DNA of 64,000 nucleotides from Streptomyces gardneri (GCF_006539185.1 NZ_BJMN01000030.1:62001-126000); one strand, 5' to 3'. Positions 1-9,025 are shown, numbered from the stretch's first letter. The notes: a model not told the origin generated them from the letters alone. Program-made: numbers and translations.

Positions 1-319
1 CGGCCTGCGGGCGGTACACGCCGGGCAGGGCGATGAGCGCCCTGGGAAGCGTGCCGAAGGCCAGAGCCGTACTGGGCACCATGAACCTCCGGATCTCTGA
101 GTTCGCGGGGGAGGGCCCGTCGTCGGCGAGGGAACGGCCGGGATCGCGATCCCTTTCCCGGGCCCCCCGTTTCCGATGGCTCGGAAACGGTGCCGTCTCC
201 CGCTCGGCGGCCGTGGCGTGGGAGGGGGCTCCTTCCAGCCAGAACACGGCTCCATTGTGGCGCGGGGCCGCCTCGTCCGCCGCTCGACGCATTCGGGCGA
301 CCGGGCCGCGGGACGGCGG
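1..319. other. no recognisable gene
   Basis: GC-rich sequence at the left edge. Open frames exist on both strands but their translations are Arg/Pro/Gly-rich and have no recognisable domain, as expected of shadow frames in Streptomyces DNA. The missing 5' part of the HAD pseudogene that follows is not found here. Confidence 0.4.
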
Positions 320-872
320 GCCACGTGGTGGCATGGTGGGAGGCGCTGCGCCAGGCCGACCACCAGGTGCCGATGCACTCCGTCCACAGGGCGATCGGTC
401 TGCCCGGCAAGGATCTGCTCGACCACCTCCTGGGAGGCGACCGCGACCCAGCGCAGGACGACCGCCTGAGCGTCGCGCGCCACACCCTGTACGCCACCTT
501 CTTCGACCGCCTGCCCGGCCCTGGCATCGGCCGCCGACCTGTTGCGCGCGCTTGCCGGCAGCGGCTGGCGGGTCGTCCTCGTCACGTCGGCGAAGGACAG
601 CGAACTCTCGGCCCTGCGCCGAGCCATCGACGCCGACGACGCCATCGCCGAAACCAGTCCGTCTGATGACGTCGAGGAAGGCAAACCCGCACCGGAGCCC
701 GTCCGATATGCCCTTCGGCCGGCCCAGGTGCCACCCGTGCTCGTGTGACTGCCGTGGGCCTTCTCTGCGGCGGAATCCCGCGGGCCGACCTGGCCGGTGC
801 CGCCGCCGTGTACCGCGATCCCGCCGTTCTGCTGGCCCATCTCGCTGAAGCGCCCCAGGTTTGCCGGTCGGA
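320..872 (+). pseudogene. HAD-superfamily hydrolase remnant (frameshifted, internally deleted)
   Basis: Three reading frames together spell a HAD hydrolase. From about 321 comes HVVAWWEALRQ and the cap region with GLPGKDLLDHLLGGD. Near 509-512 an extra C moves the match into the frame carrying DLLRALAGSGWRVVLVTSA (HAD motif II) and EEGKPAPEPV (motif III). Near 715-745 the match jumps frame again, with loss of the VGDxxxD motif IV stretch, and ends as TAVGLLCGGIPRADL...YRDPAVLLAHL. The catalytic DxDGT N-terminus is also missing. The gene is therefore truncated at the 5' end, frameshifted once and internally deleted, and should be non-functional. Family assignment is by eye from conserved motifs. 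Confidence 0.6.
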
Positions 873-928
873 ATGTCGGTCAGAAGCTATATGTATGGTT
901 TGGTCCCATTTTCAGGGAGTGATCGATC

Positions 929-1102
929 GTGTCGAACAAGGAGAAGGGCAGGGCCAAGGCCGAGCAGGCCAAAGGCAAGCTCAAGGAGACTGCGGGCCGT
1001 GCGGTGGGCAATGAACGCATGACTGCCGAGGGCCGTGCCGAGAAGACGAAGGGGAACGCCCGCCAGGCCAAGGAGAAGATCAAGGACGTCTTCAAGGGCT
1101 GA
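929..1102 (+). CDS. CsbD family stress-response protein
   Basis: A 57-residue, highly charged protein starting VSNKEKGRAKAEQAKGKLKE and carrying the repeated KGxAxxxxGKxKE / GNxRxxAEGR pattern typical of CsbD-like small general-stress proteins. GTG start with AGGGAGTG about 7 nt upstream. Too short for ordinary ORF cut-offs but the composition is unmistakable. CsbD proteins are abundant cytoplasmic proteins of unknown biochemical role induced by the general stress response. The gene stands alone between the HAD remnant and the ligase gene. Confidence 0.88.
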   Translation: MSNKEKGRAKAEQAKGKLKETAGRAVGNERMTAEGRAEKTKGNARQAKEKIKDVFKG

Positions 1103-1255
1103 CCCGCCGATGGTGTGAGTCGTGGGCGAGGAACCGCGGTGGTTGTCGAGCACCATGGGGCGGTGAAGAGCCGTTCGCCCACGACCGCCTCAGGGGCACC
1201 CATGTGAGACGGCAGGTCTTCCCGCTCATGAAGAGGAGTGAACGGCGGTGGCCGA

Positions 1256-2377
1256 ATGAGAAGCGTGGGTGTGGAGGAAGAGCTGCTTCTCGTGCATGCC
1301 CGCAGCGGGGAGCCCCTCGCTCTGGCAGGTGCTGTCCTCGCGGCTGCGGACCGGTTCGGAAGGCAGCAGCCGCACGATGATGGCGCGCCAGGACACGTCT
1401 TCGAGAAGGAACTGCAGAAGGAGCAGGTGGAGTTCGCCACCAAACCGGTGACGGAGATGGGCGAACTCGAGGATGAGATCACCCGGTGTCGCGCCGAGGC
1501 CGGTCGGCACGCCGCGTCCGCAGGCGCCCGCGTGGCGGCCCTCGCCACCTCGCCGCTACCCGCCCGGCCCTCGTTGAACGCGGGCAAGCGATATGCGTGG
1601 CTGGGCGAACAGTTCGGCCTGACCGCGCAGGAACAACTCACCTGCGGCTGCCACGTCCACGTCTCGGTCGAGTCGGACGAGGAAGGGGTCGCCGTACTGG
1701 ACAGGATCCGGCCCTGGCTTTCCGTTCTGACCGCGATGAGCGCGAACTCGCCCTTCTGGCAGGGTGAGGACAGCAAGTACTCGAGTTATCGCAGCCGGGT
1801 GTGGAACAGGCTGCCCTCGGCCGGCCCGATGGACGTCTTCGGCTCTGCCGATCGCTACCACGAGCAGGTCCGTGCCATGCTCGACACCGGAGTCCTGCGC
1901 GACGAGGGGATGATCTACTTCGACGCCCGGCTGTCGGCCACCTACCCCACTGTGGAAGTCAGAGTGGCTGACGTGTGCCTCGAAGCGTCGACGCCCGTAC
2001 TCCTCGCCGCCCTGGTGCGCGCGCTCGTCGAGACTGCCGCCAGGTCCTGGTGCGGAGGGGATCCCCCCTCCCGCGTCAGCACGGACCTGCTCCGGTTGGC
2101 GGCATGGCAGGCCAGCCGGTCAGGCTTGGACGGCCCCCTCCTCCATCCCGAAACCATGCGAGAGGCGCCGGCGGTGGAGGTCGTCCAGGCGCTGTACGCC
2201 CATGTCCGAGAGGCCCTGGTCGAGAGCGGCGACGAAGAACGGGTCCGCGAAGGCATCGCCGGTCTGCTGGAAGGGGGTAACGGGGCTCGCATCCAGCGCG
2301 GGCTCCTGCGCACCCATGGCACTCTCACCTCGGTGGTCACCCGGTGCGCGCGTATCACGAGCGGCTCCCGAGCCTGA
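1256..2377 (+). CDS. carboxylate-amine ligase / YbdK-type glutamate-cysteine ligase (GCS2 family)
   Basis: Begins MRSVGVEEELLLVHARSG, the N-terminal signature of the GCS2/YbdK family, which joins Glu to amines or Cys with ATP. Further family landmarks are CGCHVHVSVES (metal/substrate His region), RPWLSVLTAMSANSPFWQG, SYRSRVWNRLPSAGP and YPTVEVRVADVCLE. Length of 373 aa fits the family. The frame is open from a GTG at 1238 (12 codons... six residues earlier), but the family consensus starts at this ATG; the purine-rich AAGAGGAG at 1231-1238 is rather far, so the start is not certain. In Streptomyces such ligases often sit among stress genes; the exact substrate cannot be told from sequence. 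Confidence 0.85.
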   Translation: MRSVGVEEELLLVHARSGEPLALAGAVLAAADRFGRQQPHDDGAPGHVFEKELQKEQVEFATKPVTEMGELEDEITRCRAEAGRHAASAGARVAALATSPLPARPSLNAGKRYAWLGEQFGLTAQEQLTCGCHVHVSVESDEEGVAVLDRIRPWLSVLTAMSANSPFWQGEDSKYSSYRSRVWNRLPSAGPMDVFGSADRYHEQVRAMLDTGVLRDEGMIYFDARLSATYPTVEVRVADVCLEASTPVLLAALVRALVETAARSWCGGDPPSRVSTDLLRLAAWQASRSGLDGPLLHPETMREAPAVEVVQALYAHVREALVESGDEERVREGIAGLLEGGNGARIQRGLLRTHGTLTSVVTRCARITSGSRA

Positions 2378-2505
2378 GATGCCAGAACCGACGAAGGAGG
2401 CGGACGCGAGGAAGGCCCCGGCCACGAAGCCGGCTCCGTAGAAGGCGGCGACAGGCGGCGACATTCCGGCGCCGGAAGTCCGCTTGAAAGGCGAGGAGAA
2501 GGGTC

Positions 2506-2802
2506 ATGGCAGCGAAACGGACCGTCTACCACGTCGCACCGTCCGGCGAGCGGGCGGCGGCTGCGGGTGTGAAGTGGCAGGTCGAGGGCAGGGAAGGCCG
2601 CCGGCTGATGCACGAGCCACACCGGACACAGAAGGACGCGATCGACTCCGCACGTCGGCATGCCAAGGAGCACACCCCCGCACAGGTCATCGTCCATGCC
2701 CGCGACGGGCACATCCGAACCGCTTACACCTACGGCGACGCCCCCATGGCATCCCCCGATGAACGCGGCCGCAGGGCAGGGGCGCGCGGGGGCCTCTTCT
2801 AG
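2506..2802 (+). CDS. DUF2188 domain-containing protein
   Basis: A 98-aa protein: MAAKRTVYHVAPSG near the start, a central WQVEGREGRRLMHEPHRTQKDAIDSAR region with the aromatic and Lys/Asp pattern of DUF2188, then AKEHTPAQVIVHARDGHIRTAYTYG. This small beta-hairpin/helix domain has no assigned biochemical function. Good Shine-Dalgarno (GGAGAAGG) about 5 nt before the ATG. The C-terminal tail is Arg/Gly-rich. It is about 130 nt after the ligase gene and could be co-transcribed with it. Confidence 0.8.
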   Translation: MAAKRTVYHVAPSGERAAAAGVKWQVEGREGRRLMHEPHRTQKDAIDSARRHAKEHTPAQVIVHARDGHIRTAYTYGDAPMASPDERGRRAGARGGLF

Positions 2803-2888
2803 GTCCTGTCCGGTGGGTCGGGTGACCGGATGTTCGGGGCTACTGTCCACACGGGGCAGCGGGGCAGCCGGCAGAGATCACCGCCGGC

Positions 2889-3335
2889 TCAGGTGGCACC
2901 TGTGTGCTCCTGCTCCACGACCTTGGCCAGGCGGGCCAGCATTCCTCGGTGGCGGAGCTGGAGCAGTGCCTCGAAGGCGGGGTTGTGGAACGTTCCACCC
3001 AGGCCGCGTAGGGGGTGCTCGTCGCAGACGAGGAGGGTATCTTCGCCCCACGGACGGAGCTGGAGGAAGATCCTCGCCGTACCGAGAGCCTTGAACGCCG
3101 CTTCCAGTTCCAGCTCCTTGCCGGACTCGCGGTGGCGTACGGTCGTCACTCCCTCGGCCGACCAGGGACCCAAGGGCACGGTGTAGCGGAGCCGGGATCC
3201 GACATCGGGCCATGCGTGATCGAGCGGCGTGGATTCGGACGGGCCCACGACCCACTCCGCGTACCGGGTCGGATCGGCGAGTACGGCCCACACCGCGCGC
3301 GGGGAACACCGGATCAGCTGGTGACGTACAGCCAT
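2889..3335 (-). CDS. SRPBCC family (polyketide cyclase/START-like) protein
   Basis: A 148-aa single-domain protein: helix plus strand start HQLIRCSPRAVWAVLADPTRYAEWVVG, typical of SRPBCC helix-grip proteins, followed by a run of beta strands (SRLRYTVPLGPW, GVTTVRHRESGKELELEA, ARIFLQLRPWGEDTLLVCDEHP) and a long C-terminal helix (EALLQLRHRGMLARLAKVVEQ). The family binds hydrophobic ligands in a deep pocket; the ligand here is unknown. A perfect AAGGAGG lies 10 nt before the ATG. It is transcribed away from the beta-propeller remnant. Confidence 0.85.
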   Translation of the reverse strand: MAVRHQLIRCSPRAVWAVLADPTRYAEWVVGPSESTPLDHAWPDVGSRLRYTVPLGPWSAEGVTTVRHRESGKELELEAAFKALGTARIFLQLRPWGEDTLLVCDEHPLRGLGGTFHNPAFEALLQLRHRGMLARLAKVVEQEHTGAT

Positions 3336-3554
3336 GGAAGAAATCCTCCTTGCGCCTTCGTGAAGGCGGGCGACGCGGTCGCATCATGCGGTGCGACCGC
3401 GTCCTGCGAGGATCGGAGTGAACCCCTCCGCCGCCGCGTGCACCGGTTCGCCGAGTGCGTGCTGTCTCCATAGTCATGGTGCGCGCACTCGTATGTCCTC
3501 GCATCTCACCCAATCCGGAGCGTACGAGCATCGCCGGACCGGGATGCGTGCATC

Positions 3555-4180
3555 GGTGCTTGTGCTTCGGCCAAGACCTCGCCGCCGGCGAGCTCGTCGC
3601 CCAGGACCTCGCCGGCAATGAGGACATCGGGGCTGTAAAGGCCGGGACCTCGTCCTCCGACGACCTCCCGTACGCCCCGGGACTCGGCACCGCCGAAGGC
3701 AGACGGTACGCAGTCGCGGCATTTCCGTTCCGCACGAAGGGGGAGGGAAGCGCCGGCGACACCGTCGGCGTCGAGGTGGTGGCCATGGACGCCGAGAGCG
3801 GGCAGGAGGCGTGGCGGACGAAATGGGATCTTCCGAAGTCCTACGACACGCATCTCGTGACCTACGTCGCCGGGGTCACCGGCCGTACGGCAGTCGTCGT
3901 GTCCCACGGTGAGAACCGATACCCCGTGACGTACGGGATCGACCTCGTCACCCACAAGGTGACCTGGAGCGAAACCGCCTTCAAGGCGCAGCTGGTCCAA
4001 GGGACGCGGGTCCTTGGCCAGAGGCGCGGAGCGGAGGACGCCCTCAAGCTGGCGGCCGTCGACGGCGGGAGGGGGCGTGACCTCTGGACGGGCATGGAGG
4101 TCGGCGAGGATCGGACCGTCAGGACCTTCGCGCCGGACAGCGCCTGGGTGGGGGACCCGGAAGGGCGGGCGGTGATCGAC
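3555..4180 (+). pseudogene. PQQ-like beta-propeller protein fragment
   Basis: Within a longer open frame (3455-4729), about 200 codons look like real protein: VEVVAMDAESGQEAWRTKWD, VTGRTAVVVSHGEN, YGIDLVTHKVTWSE and AAVDGGRGRDLWTGMEVG. These are the repeating blades of a PQQ-like/outer-membrane-assembly-type propeller, often the sensor part of Streptomyces membrane proteins or kinases. No signal peptide, membrane segment or kinase part is joined to it. Upstream and downstream (after about 4180) the translation decays to low-complexity sequence. It is read as a fragment truncated at both ends, though an expressed orphan propeller cannot be excluded. Confidence 0.5.
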
Positions 4181-4411
4181 AGCGCGACGAGCCACGGGCT
4201 GAACCGCACAGCCCCCACACCCCAGTTGAGCGCGCAAACAAGCGGGAACGCCAGCGTGTCCGGGGGAGGTGGACCGGCCGGTCGCGATCGACTCCACGAT
4301 CGTGCGGGGCCCATCAGCAGGTGCGGGGGCCCGCGGGCTGGCGGCGCCCCCCCACACCTTTCCTCGGTCATGCCATGGGGCCCAGGAGCAGGGCCGCCGA
4401 TCGGCTGTGGA

Positions 4412-4537
4412 TCAAGGCCCTGCGAAATGTGGGCCGGAGCGGTTGGGCGAGACGGCGGCGTCGCGGTTCGCGGGTTTCCAGCGCGCAAGAAGGAGTGCCG
4501 CGAGCATCGGGACGCAGGTCAGGAGTATGAACGTCAT
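4412..4537 (-). CDS. candidate 41-aa membrane peptide, translationally coupled to STAS gene
   Basis: The ATG overlaps the TGA of the preceding STAS gene (ATGA at 4534-4537), a classical coupling arrangement. The product starts MTFILLTCVPMLAALLLARW, a single hydrophobic segment followed by Lys/Arg, then a short polar tail ending RSGPHFAGP. It is shorter than usual gene-calling limits. I do not recognise a family. The hydrophobic N-terminus in an otherwise Arg/Pro-rich neighbourhood and the overlap support it as real; the absence of homology evidence keeps confidence low. Confidence 0.35.
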   Translation of the reverse strand: MTFILLTCVPMLAALLLARWKPANRDAAVSPNRSGPHFAGP

Positions 4538-4947
4538 GACGTGGCGGCCATCGTCGGCGCCTGGGCCGGCTGCCGTCCTGCCGTGGCGGCGGCCAGGAGG
4601 CGTTGGACGGCCCGGGAGCGGCTCGCGAGCCTGACGCGGCGTCCGTGCCGGGGCCATGACTCGAGGACGGCGAGGAGTTCGGAGTCACAGAAGGTGACCT
4701 GCGACGTGTCCAGTACGAGGCCGGTGTAACCGTGGTCGGCCGCCGAAGCCAGAAGCGCCCGCAGTGGAGCGGAGCTGCAGTGGTCGATCTCTCCCCTGAG
4801 ATGGAGGACCAGGGTGGTGCCGAGGCTGGTGCAGGAGTCGACGACTATGACGCCGGGCGCGGTGTCCGCGCCCGAGTCGTGCACGAGGGGAGTGGCCAGA
4901 GGCGCTGGAGTGGCGGGCAGTATCGGGGCGGTGCTTGAGGTGCTCAC
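4534..4947 (-). CDS. STAS-domain anti-sigma factor antagonist
   Basis: A 137-aa protein with a disordered Ser/Thr/Pro N-terminus and a STAS domain: TTLVLHLRGEIDHCSSAPLR (first strand and helix), GLVLDTSQVTFCDSELLAVL (the VDxxxxxFxDSxGL phosphorylation loop, here with FCDSEL), then a last strand VRLASRSRAVQRLLAA. Ser in the CDS motif is the expected phospho-site by family knowledge. Such proteins bind HATPase anti-sigma kinases; a candidate HATPase is encoded elsewhere in the window (48586-49116) but no link is shown. GTG start with GGGGGAAGG upstream is chosen; an in-frame extension to 5019 lacks STAS-like sequence. Confidence 0.8.
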   Translation of the reverse strand: MSTSSTAPILPATPAPLATPLVHDSGADTAPGVIVVDSCTSLGTTLVLHLRGEIDHCSSAPLRALLASAADHGYTGLVLDTSQVTFCDSELLAVLESWPRHGRRVRLASRSRAVQRLLAAATAGRQPAQAPTMAATS

Positions 4948-5197
4948 ATGTCCATCAACGGCCTTCCCCCGGTGCCAGGGCACGAGACACGCGGCCGTTT
5001 CACCCCATGCGACCAGCACCGATCCCCGGTGAGAGGGAAAGTTCTCACCCGTACGAGGCAGTGAGACGCCTGCGGTGCGGCCGGTGCCCCAGTTCCGGTC
5101 CTGTCGGACGAAGCCTGGGGCGCGGTGTCACCGAGATCCGCACTCCGCAGAATCGTCTCGAAGGGCACCGACGGCCAGTGCGAGGAGCTTGAACGGG

Positions 5198-5228
5198 CTG
5201 CCCCCGGCAGCAGCGCTGCCGGGGGCAG
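5198..5228. terminator. perfect 13-bp hairpin downstream of GH85 gene
   Basis: Left arm CTGCCCCCGGCAG (5198-5210), 5-nt loop, right arm CTGCCGGGGGCAG (5216-5228). It starts 20 nt past the GH85 stop codon on the minus strand. There is no long T run, which is usual for Streptomyces hairpin terminators. Confidence 0.75.
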
Positions 5229-5247
5229 GGCGGACGTTCCCCGGGCG

Positions 5248-7680
5248 CTACCCGCCCCAGGCCTCGAACTCGTAGATGCGGGCGGCCGGGTCGGTGTTCT
5301 GGGTCGGGGTGGTGATCGCCAGGCGGACGTAGCGGGCGGTCAGGCCGACCGGGTGGGTGGTGGTGCCCGCGGTGTTGCCGGTGACGGTGACGGCGGTCGT
5401 CCACGGGTCGTTCGTGGTGTTGCGCACCTGGACGGTGAAGGCGCGGGTGTTCCAGGACGAGCTCTCACCGCCGGCCTGGGCGTGCTTGACCACGAAACTC
5501 GACAGGCTGCGGGACGAGCCGAGGTCCACCTCCAGCCACTTGCCGGTGGTCAGCGTGCACCACTTGTCGCTGTTGCCGCCGGAGACCGAGCCGTTCACGG
5601 CCTTGGCCGCCGTCTCGGTGCCGCTGCACTGGCCGGAGGCGGTCGCCGGACGGTTCAGCGCCAGGTTGCTCGCGGTGGGGGCGGACCAGTTCACCGTGGT
5701 GGTGGCGGGTGTCGAGCGGCCGTACTCGGTGGAGACCGCTTCCACGTCGAGCGTGGTGGAGGCCTCGGTGCCGACCCGGTCGAGCCGGGGGACGAAGTAC
5801 GCGTCGTTCGGCGTGGCGCCGAGGAAGGTGCGGCTGCCGTCGGGGTTGCGCCGGTACACCTCGTAGTGGTGGACCGAGCCCGTGGCCGAGGCGGTCCAGG
5901 ACAGTCGCAGCGACTTGCCGGTGGAGCTGACGTCGGTGCTGCCCAGGACGGTCAGCCCGGTCGGCGCGGCGGCGCTGTCCACTGTTCCGTCGTAGACGGC
6001 GAGTTGGCCGAGCTTCAGGTCGTACGCGGAGGCGGTGCCGGTGGTCCGCAGGCCGATCTGGGCGATGGTGCGTCCGGCGTACGCCGACAGGTCGAAGGTT
6101 CTGCGCTCCCAGCCGGTGGTGGTCGTGGAGCCGAGGTCGAGGGTGGTGAAGGTGGTGGGCGAGTCCGTGAAGGAGACGGCGGCCTTCAGGCGGGTCGGTC
6201 CGGCCGCCGGGGTCTTCACGACGGCCGACAGCCGGGTGTCGGCGGCGACCGGCAACCGGGTCTGGTAGAGCCGGATGGTGTTCTCCGCGTCGAGGGTGCC
6301 GGTGAGGCGCAGCGAGGAGCCGCCCTCGTAGGCGTCGGTGAAGTCGATCGACGGGGTGAGCTTGGAGCCGGTGGAACCGACCAGCCAGCGATAGGTGGGC
6401 GGTACGTCCTGGAGCGAGAGGTTGTTCCAGCCGGTGGAACTCACCCGGACGCCGCCGGAGTTGTAGAAGTCGCCCTGGCCGCTGTCGAAGGAGGTGACGA
6501 ACGGCTTCGTGGTCACGGGCGAGGCCTCGGGGATGTAGTGCGCCAGGCCCTTCCAGCTGGAGCCGGTGGTGGTGTTGGAGGGGTCGCCGTTGGCGCCGTC
6601 CCAGTACCGGGCCTCGCGGGTGTACGAGTCGGCCCTGGAGCTCGCGGAGGTGTACGTCCACTCGGGGCGGTACAGGCCTAGCGACGTGACGTGCGGCTGG
6701 CCGGCCGGGAAGAGCGAGGCCCAGTTCACCGAGGTGTTGTAGCCGTTGGCCTCGGTGTCGATGCCGGAGAAGAGCTCGTGCTCGTCGCGGCCCAGCGAAC
6801 CAGCCAGAGTGCGTGAGGAGTTGAGGCCCGAGGCGGTCCAGTTGAAGTTCAGGAACATCGAGTCCGTGGTGCGTTGCGTCCCTTCCTGGAGGAAGGCGTC
6901 ATTGGCCGGGGTGAGCGCGTTCTGCCAGCTCACCGGGCCGGACTCGGTCATCGCGTCGTACCACATGAACTCGACCGGACCCAGGGTGCGGGCGTAGCGC
7001 ATGGTGTTGCGGACTTCGGTGGCCAGGGTCGAATCCCCGCCCGCGGTCTCCTGGTTGACGAACCAGCCGTCGAAGCCGTAGTGCTGGGCGACCTGCGCGA
7101 GCTTGTCGGCCACCGGGTAGGTGCTGCCGGACTTCTTGGTGAAGTCCTTGACCCACTGCAACTGGCCGCCATAGGCGGCGGGCGGGAAGAACACCGTGCC
7201 GTAGACCTTGACGCCGTTGCGGTGGGCGGCGTCGATCACGGTGGAGTTGGGCGCGAGGATCAGGCCCTCGCCGGCGGAACCGCCCCAGAACACCAGGGTG
7301 TCCACGTACTGCCAGTGCCCGAAGGCGTAGTGGTTCGGGCTGCTGGAGCCCTGGGAAGGGTTGTTCGAGGTGGGTCCGAAGGACACCAGCGAGACCACCT
7401 TGCCCTCCCCGGCCCGGGCGTTGGCGTTGGCCTTGAGTGCCGGGTCCGAGGTGCGCGGCTGAAGGGGGACGCGCGAGCGGTTGAACGGTGCGTCGGGGTC
7501 GGTGCCCGGGTCCCAGTCGAGGAGGGTGTTCGGGTACCAGTACGACGCGTACGGCTGGCTGCCGGTGGTGGTGGCATCGGCGGCAGTTCCGGTGGCAGCG
7601 GTGGTCTGGGCGGGGATGAGGGCGATGGCGGCGGCGGTTAACGCGGCGCTCATCATCAGGGTCAGCGGGCGTCGGTTCAT
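5248..7680 (-). CDS. secreted GH85 endo-beta-N-acetylglucosaminidase
   Basis: 810 aa with a Sec-type signal (MNRRPLTLMM..., hydrophobic AALTAAAIALIP, then ATTA-rich cleavage region near residue 30). The GH85 TIM barrel follows: PYASYWYPNTLLDWDPG, VVSLVSFGP, HWQYVDTLVFWGGS, GVKVYGTVFFPP, and the catalytic strand GFDGWFVNQETAGG with the Asn209/Glu211 pair of substrate-assisted ENGases, then PVEFMWYDAM. Beta-sandwich and FN3-like regions lead to a discoidin/F5-8 type C-terminal module (about 671-810, ALNRPATASG...). By family, it cleaves the GlcNAc-GlcNAc core of N-glycans outside the cell. Context with GH38, GH5, ABC importer and LacI strongly supports this. A near-perfect operator lies upstream at 7808-7821. 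Confidence 0.92.
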   Translation of the reverse strand: MNRRPLTLMMSAALTAAAIALIPAQTTAATGTAADATTTGSQPYASYWYPNTLLDWDPGTDPDAPFNRSRVPLQPRTSDPALKANANARAGEGKVVSLVSFGPTSNNPSQGSSSPNHYAFGHWQYVDTLVFWGGSAGEGLILAPNSTVIDAAHRNGVKVYGTVFFPPAAYGGQLQWVKDFTKKSGSTYPVADKLAQVAQHYGFDGWFVNQETAGGDSTLATEVRNTMRYARTLGPVEFMWYDAMTESGPVSWQNALTPANDAFLQEGTQRTTDSMFLNFNWTASGLNSSRTLAGSLGRDEHELFSGIDTEANGYNTSVNWASLFPAGQPHVTSLGLYRPEWTYTSASSRADSYTREARYWDGANGDPSNTTTGSSWKGLAHYIPEASPVTTKPFVTSFDSGQGDFYNSGGVRVSSTGWNNLSLQDVPPTYRWLVGSTGSKLTPSIDFTDAYEGGSSLRLTGTLDAENTIRLYQTRLPVAADTRLSAVVKTPAAGPTRLKAAVSFTDSPTTFTTLDLGSTTTTGWERRTFDLSAYAGRTIAQIGLRTTGTASAYDLKLGQLAVYDGTVDSAAAPTGLTVLGSTDVSSTGKSLRLSWTASATGSVHHYEVYRRNPDGSRTFLGATPNDAYFVPRLDRVGTEASTTLDVEAVSTEYGRSTPATTTVNWSAPTASNLALNRPATASGQCSGTETAAKAVNGSVSGGNSDKWCTLTTGKWLEVDLGSSRSLSSFVVKHAQAGGESSSWNTRAFTVQVRNTTNDPWTTAVTVTGNTAGTTTHPVGLTARYVRLAITTPTQNTDPAARIYEFEAWGG

Positions 7681-7805
7681 CCGGGTCTCCGGTCCAGCAG
7701 GAGGGGTGGGTACTGGCGCTCTGGTGGTACGGATGACGCGAAGCAGCGGGGGGCGACGAGGCGGGACGGCAGGTCCACCGGCGACCCCGCAGGTTCAGTC
7801 CGGGA

Positions 7806-7834
7806 GGCTAAAGCCCTTTAGTCGTGACGGTCAA
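7806..7834 (-). promoter_or_regulatory. putative promoter and LacI-type operator of the GH85 gene
   Basis: The palindrome CTAAAGCCCTTTAG (7808-7821; 6-bp arms around CC) has the form of LacI-family operators. On the minus strand a -35-like TTGACC (7834-7829) is followed at 17 nt by a weak -10 (7811-7806), so the palindrome would cover the spacer and -10. A related palindrome lies before the importer operon (9063-9076), and the lacI-like gene lies between them. Binding is inferred. Confidence 0.6.
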
Positions 7835-7972
7835 GGGCAGATGCGGCCGAAGAAGTCACGTCGATGGAGAGGGTGATGAGAAGCGCCGAAGTCGCGCAGC
7901 GGGCGATCGGCGCCGAGGCGTCCAGCGGGCGTTCGGCGACGACGTATCCGGCGGGCCTTCGGCGCCGAGGTC

Positions 7973-8989
7973 CTACAGCGGGCGGGCCGTGGACTCGCGG
8001 ACCGTCAGCCGTGGGGTGGGGTTCTGCACGTCGCGCGCCGACGACGGGTCGGCGATCACGGCGAGCAGCTCCCGGGCGACCTGCTCGCCGAGAGCGAAGG
8101 TGTCGCGGGAGAGCGCGGTGAGCGAGGGGTGGACGATCCGGGCGAGGGTCGAGTCGTCGAAGGAGACGAGCGACAGCTCGCCGGGTACCGCGACGCCCAT
8201 CTCGGCGGCCACTCCCAGGCCGGCCACCGCCATGACGTCGCTGTCGTAGATGATCGCGGTGGGCCGGTCGGGCCGGGCCAGCAGCGTGCGGGTGGCGGCA
8301 GCGCCCTCGGCGTCGCTGAAGTCGGTCGGCAGGGAGACCGCCTCGGTCAGGCCGAGTCGGCGGGCGCAGTCGCGCACCGCGCGGATCCGGCGCTGGGTGT
8401 GCTGGAAGGCGGGCAGACCGGCCAGGTGGGCGATCCGGCGGTGGCCGAGGGCGGCCAGGTAGTCGACGATCGAGATCATGGCCTCCCGGTCGTCCGCCCA
8501 GACGCTGGGCAGGCTGCCGTGCCGGCCGGGGCCGCCGATCACGAGCGCGGGGATGCCGAGCTCCTCAAGCACGGGGATCCGGGGGTCGCGGACCTGGAGG
8601 TCGACGACGACGAAGCCGTCCACGCGGTGCTCGGACGCCCAGCGCCGGTAGACCTCGATCTCGGCGGCGGTGTCCTCGAGCACCAGCAGCTGCAGCGCGG
8701 TGCCCGAGGCGGACAGTCCGGCCTGCAGGCCGGAGAGCAGCTGTCCGAAGAAGGGTTCCAGGCCGATGGTGCGGGCCGGTCGCGCGAGCACCAGGCCGAC
8801 GGCTCCCGCCCTGGCCCCGCCGAGGGCGCGCGCCGCACTGTGGGGGCGCCAGTTCATCTGTTCCGCGATGCGCAGGATGCGCTCCCGAGTGGCCTCGCTG
8901 ACGCCTGCCCTGCCGTTCAGCGCGAACGACACGGCGCCCTTGGAGACCCCGGCCTCACGGGCGATGTCGGCGATCGTCGGTCTGGCCAT
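7973..8989 (-). CDS. LacI-family transcriptional regulator
   Basis: 338 aa. N-terminal LacI HTH: PTIADIAREAGVSKGAVSFALNGRAGVSEATRERI with the hinge helix SAARALGGARAGAVGLVL, followed by a periplasmic-binding-protein-like sensor domain (PFFGQLLSGLQAGLSASGTAL, DGFVVVDLQVRDPRIPVLEELGIPALVIGG, AIIYDSDVMAVAGLGVAAEMG, LSLVSFDDSTLARIVHPSLTAL). It probably represses both the GH85 gene and the divergent ABC/glycosidase operon and is relieved by an N-glycan-derived sugar; this is inferred from gene order and the two shared operator-like palindromes. Oriented divergently from the importer genes. Confidence 0.93.
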   Translation of the reverse strand: MARPTIADIAREAGVSKGAVSFALNGRAGVSEATRERILRIAEQMNWRPHSAARALGGARAGAVGLVLARPARTIGLEPFFGQLLSGLQAGLSASGTALQLLVLEDTAAEIEVYRRWASEHRVDGFVVVDLQVRDPRIPVLEELGIPALVIGGPGRHGSLPSVWADDREAMISIVDYLAALGHRRIAHLAGLPAFQHTQRRIRAVRDCARRLGLTEAVSLPTDFSDAEGAAATRTLLARPDRPTAIIYDSDVMAVAGLGVAAEMGVAVPGELSLVSFDDSTLARIVHPSLTALSRDTFALGEQVARELLAVIADPSSARDVQNPTPRLTVRESTARPL

Positions 8990-9025
8990 GAAGATCCCCC
9001 GCCTGCCTGGCGCTGCGCACTCTCT

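Noticed and set aside
5125..6681. 518-codon plus-strand frame opposite the GH85 gene
   Set aside because: Shadow frame, Gly/Arg/Val-rich, with no signal peptide or domain; the minus frame has the GH85 active site.
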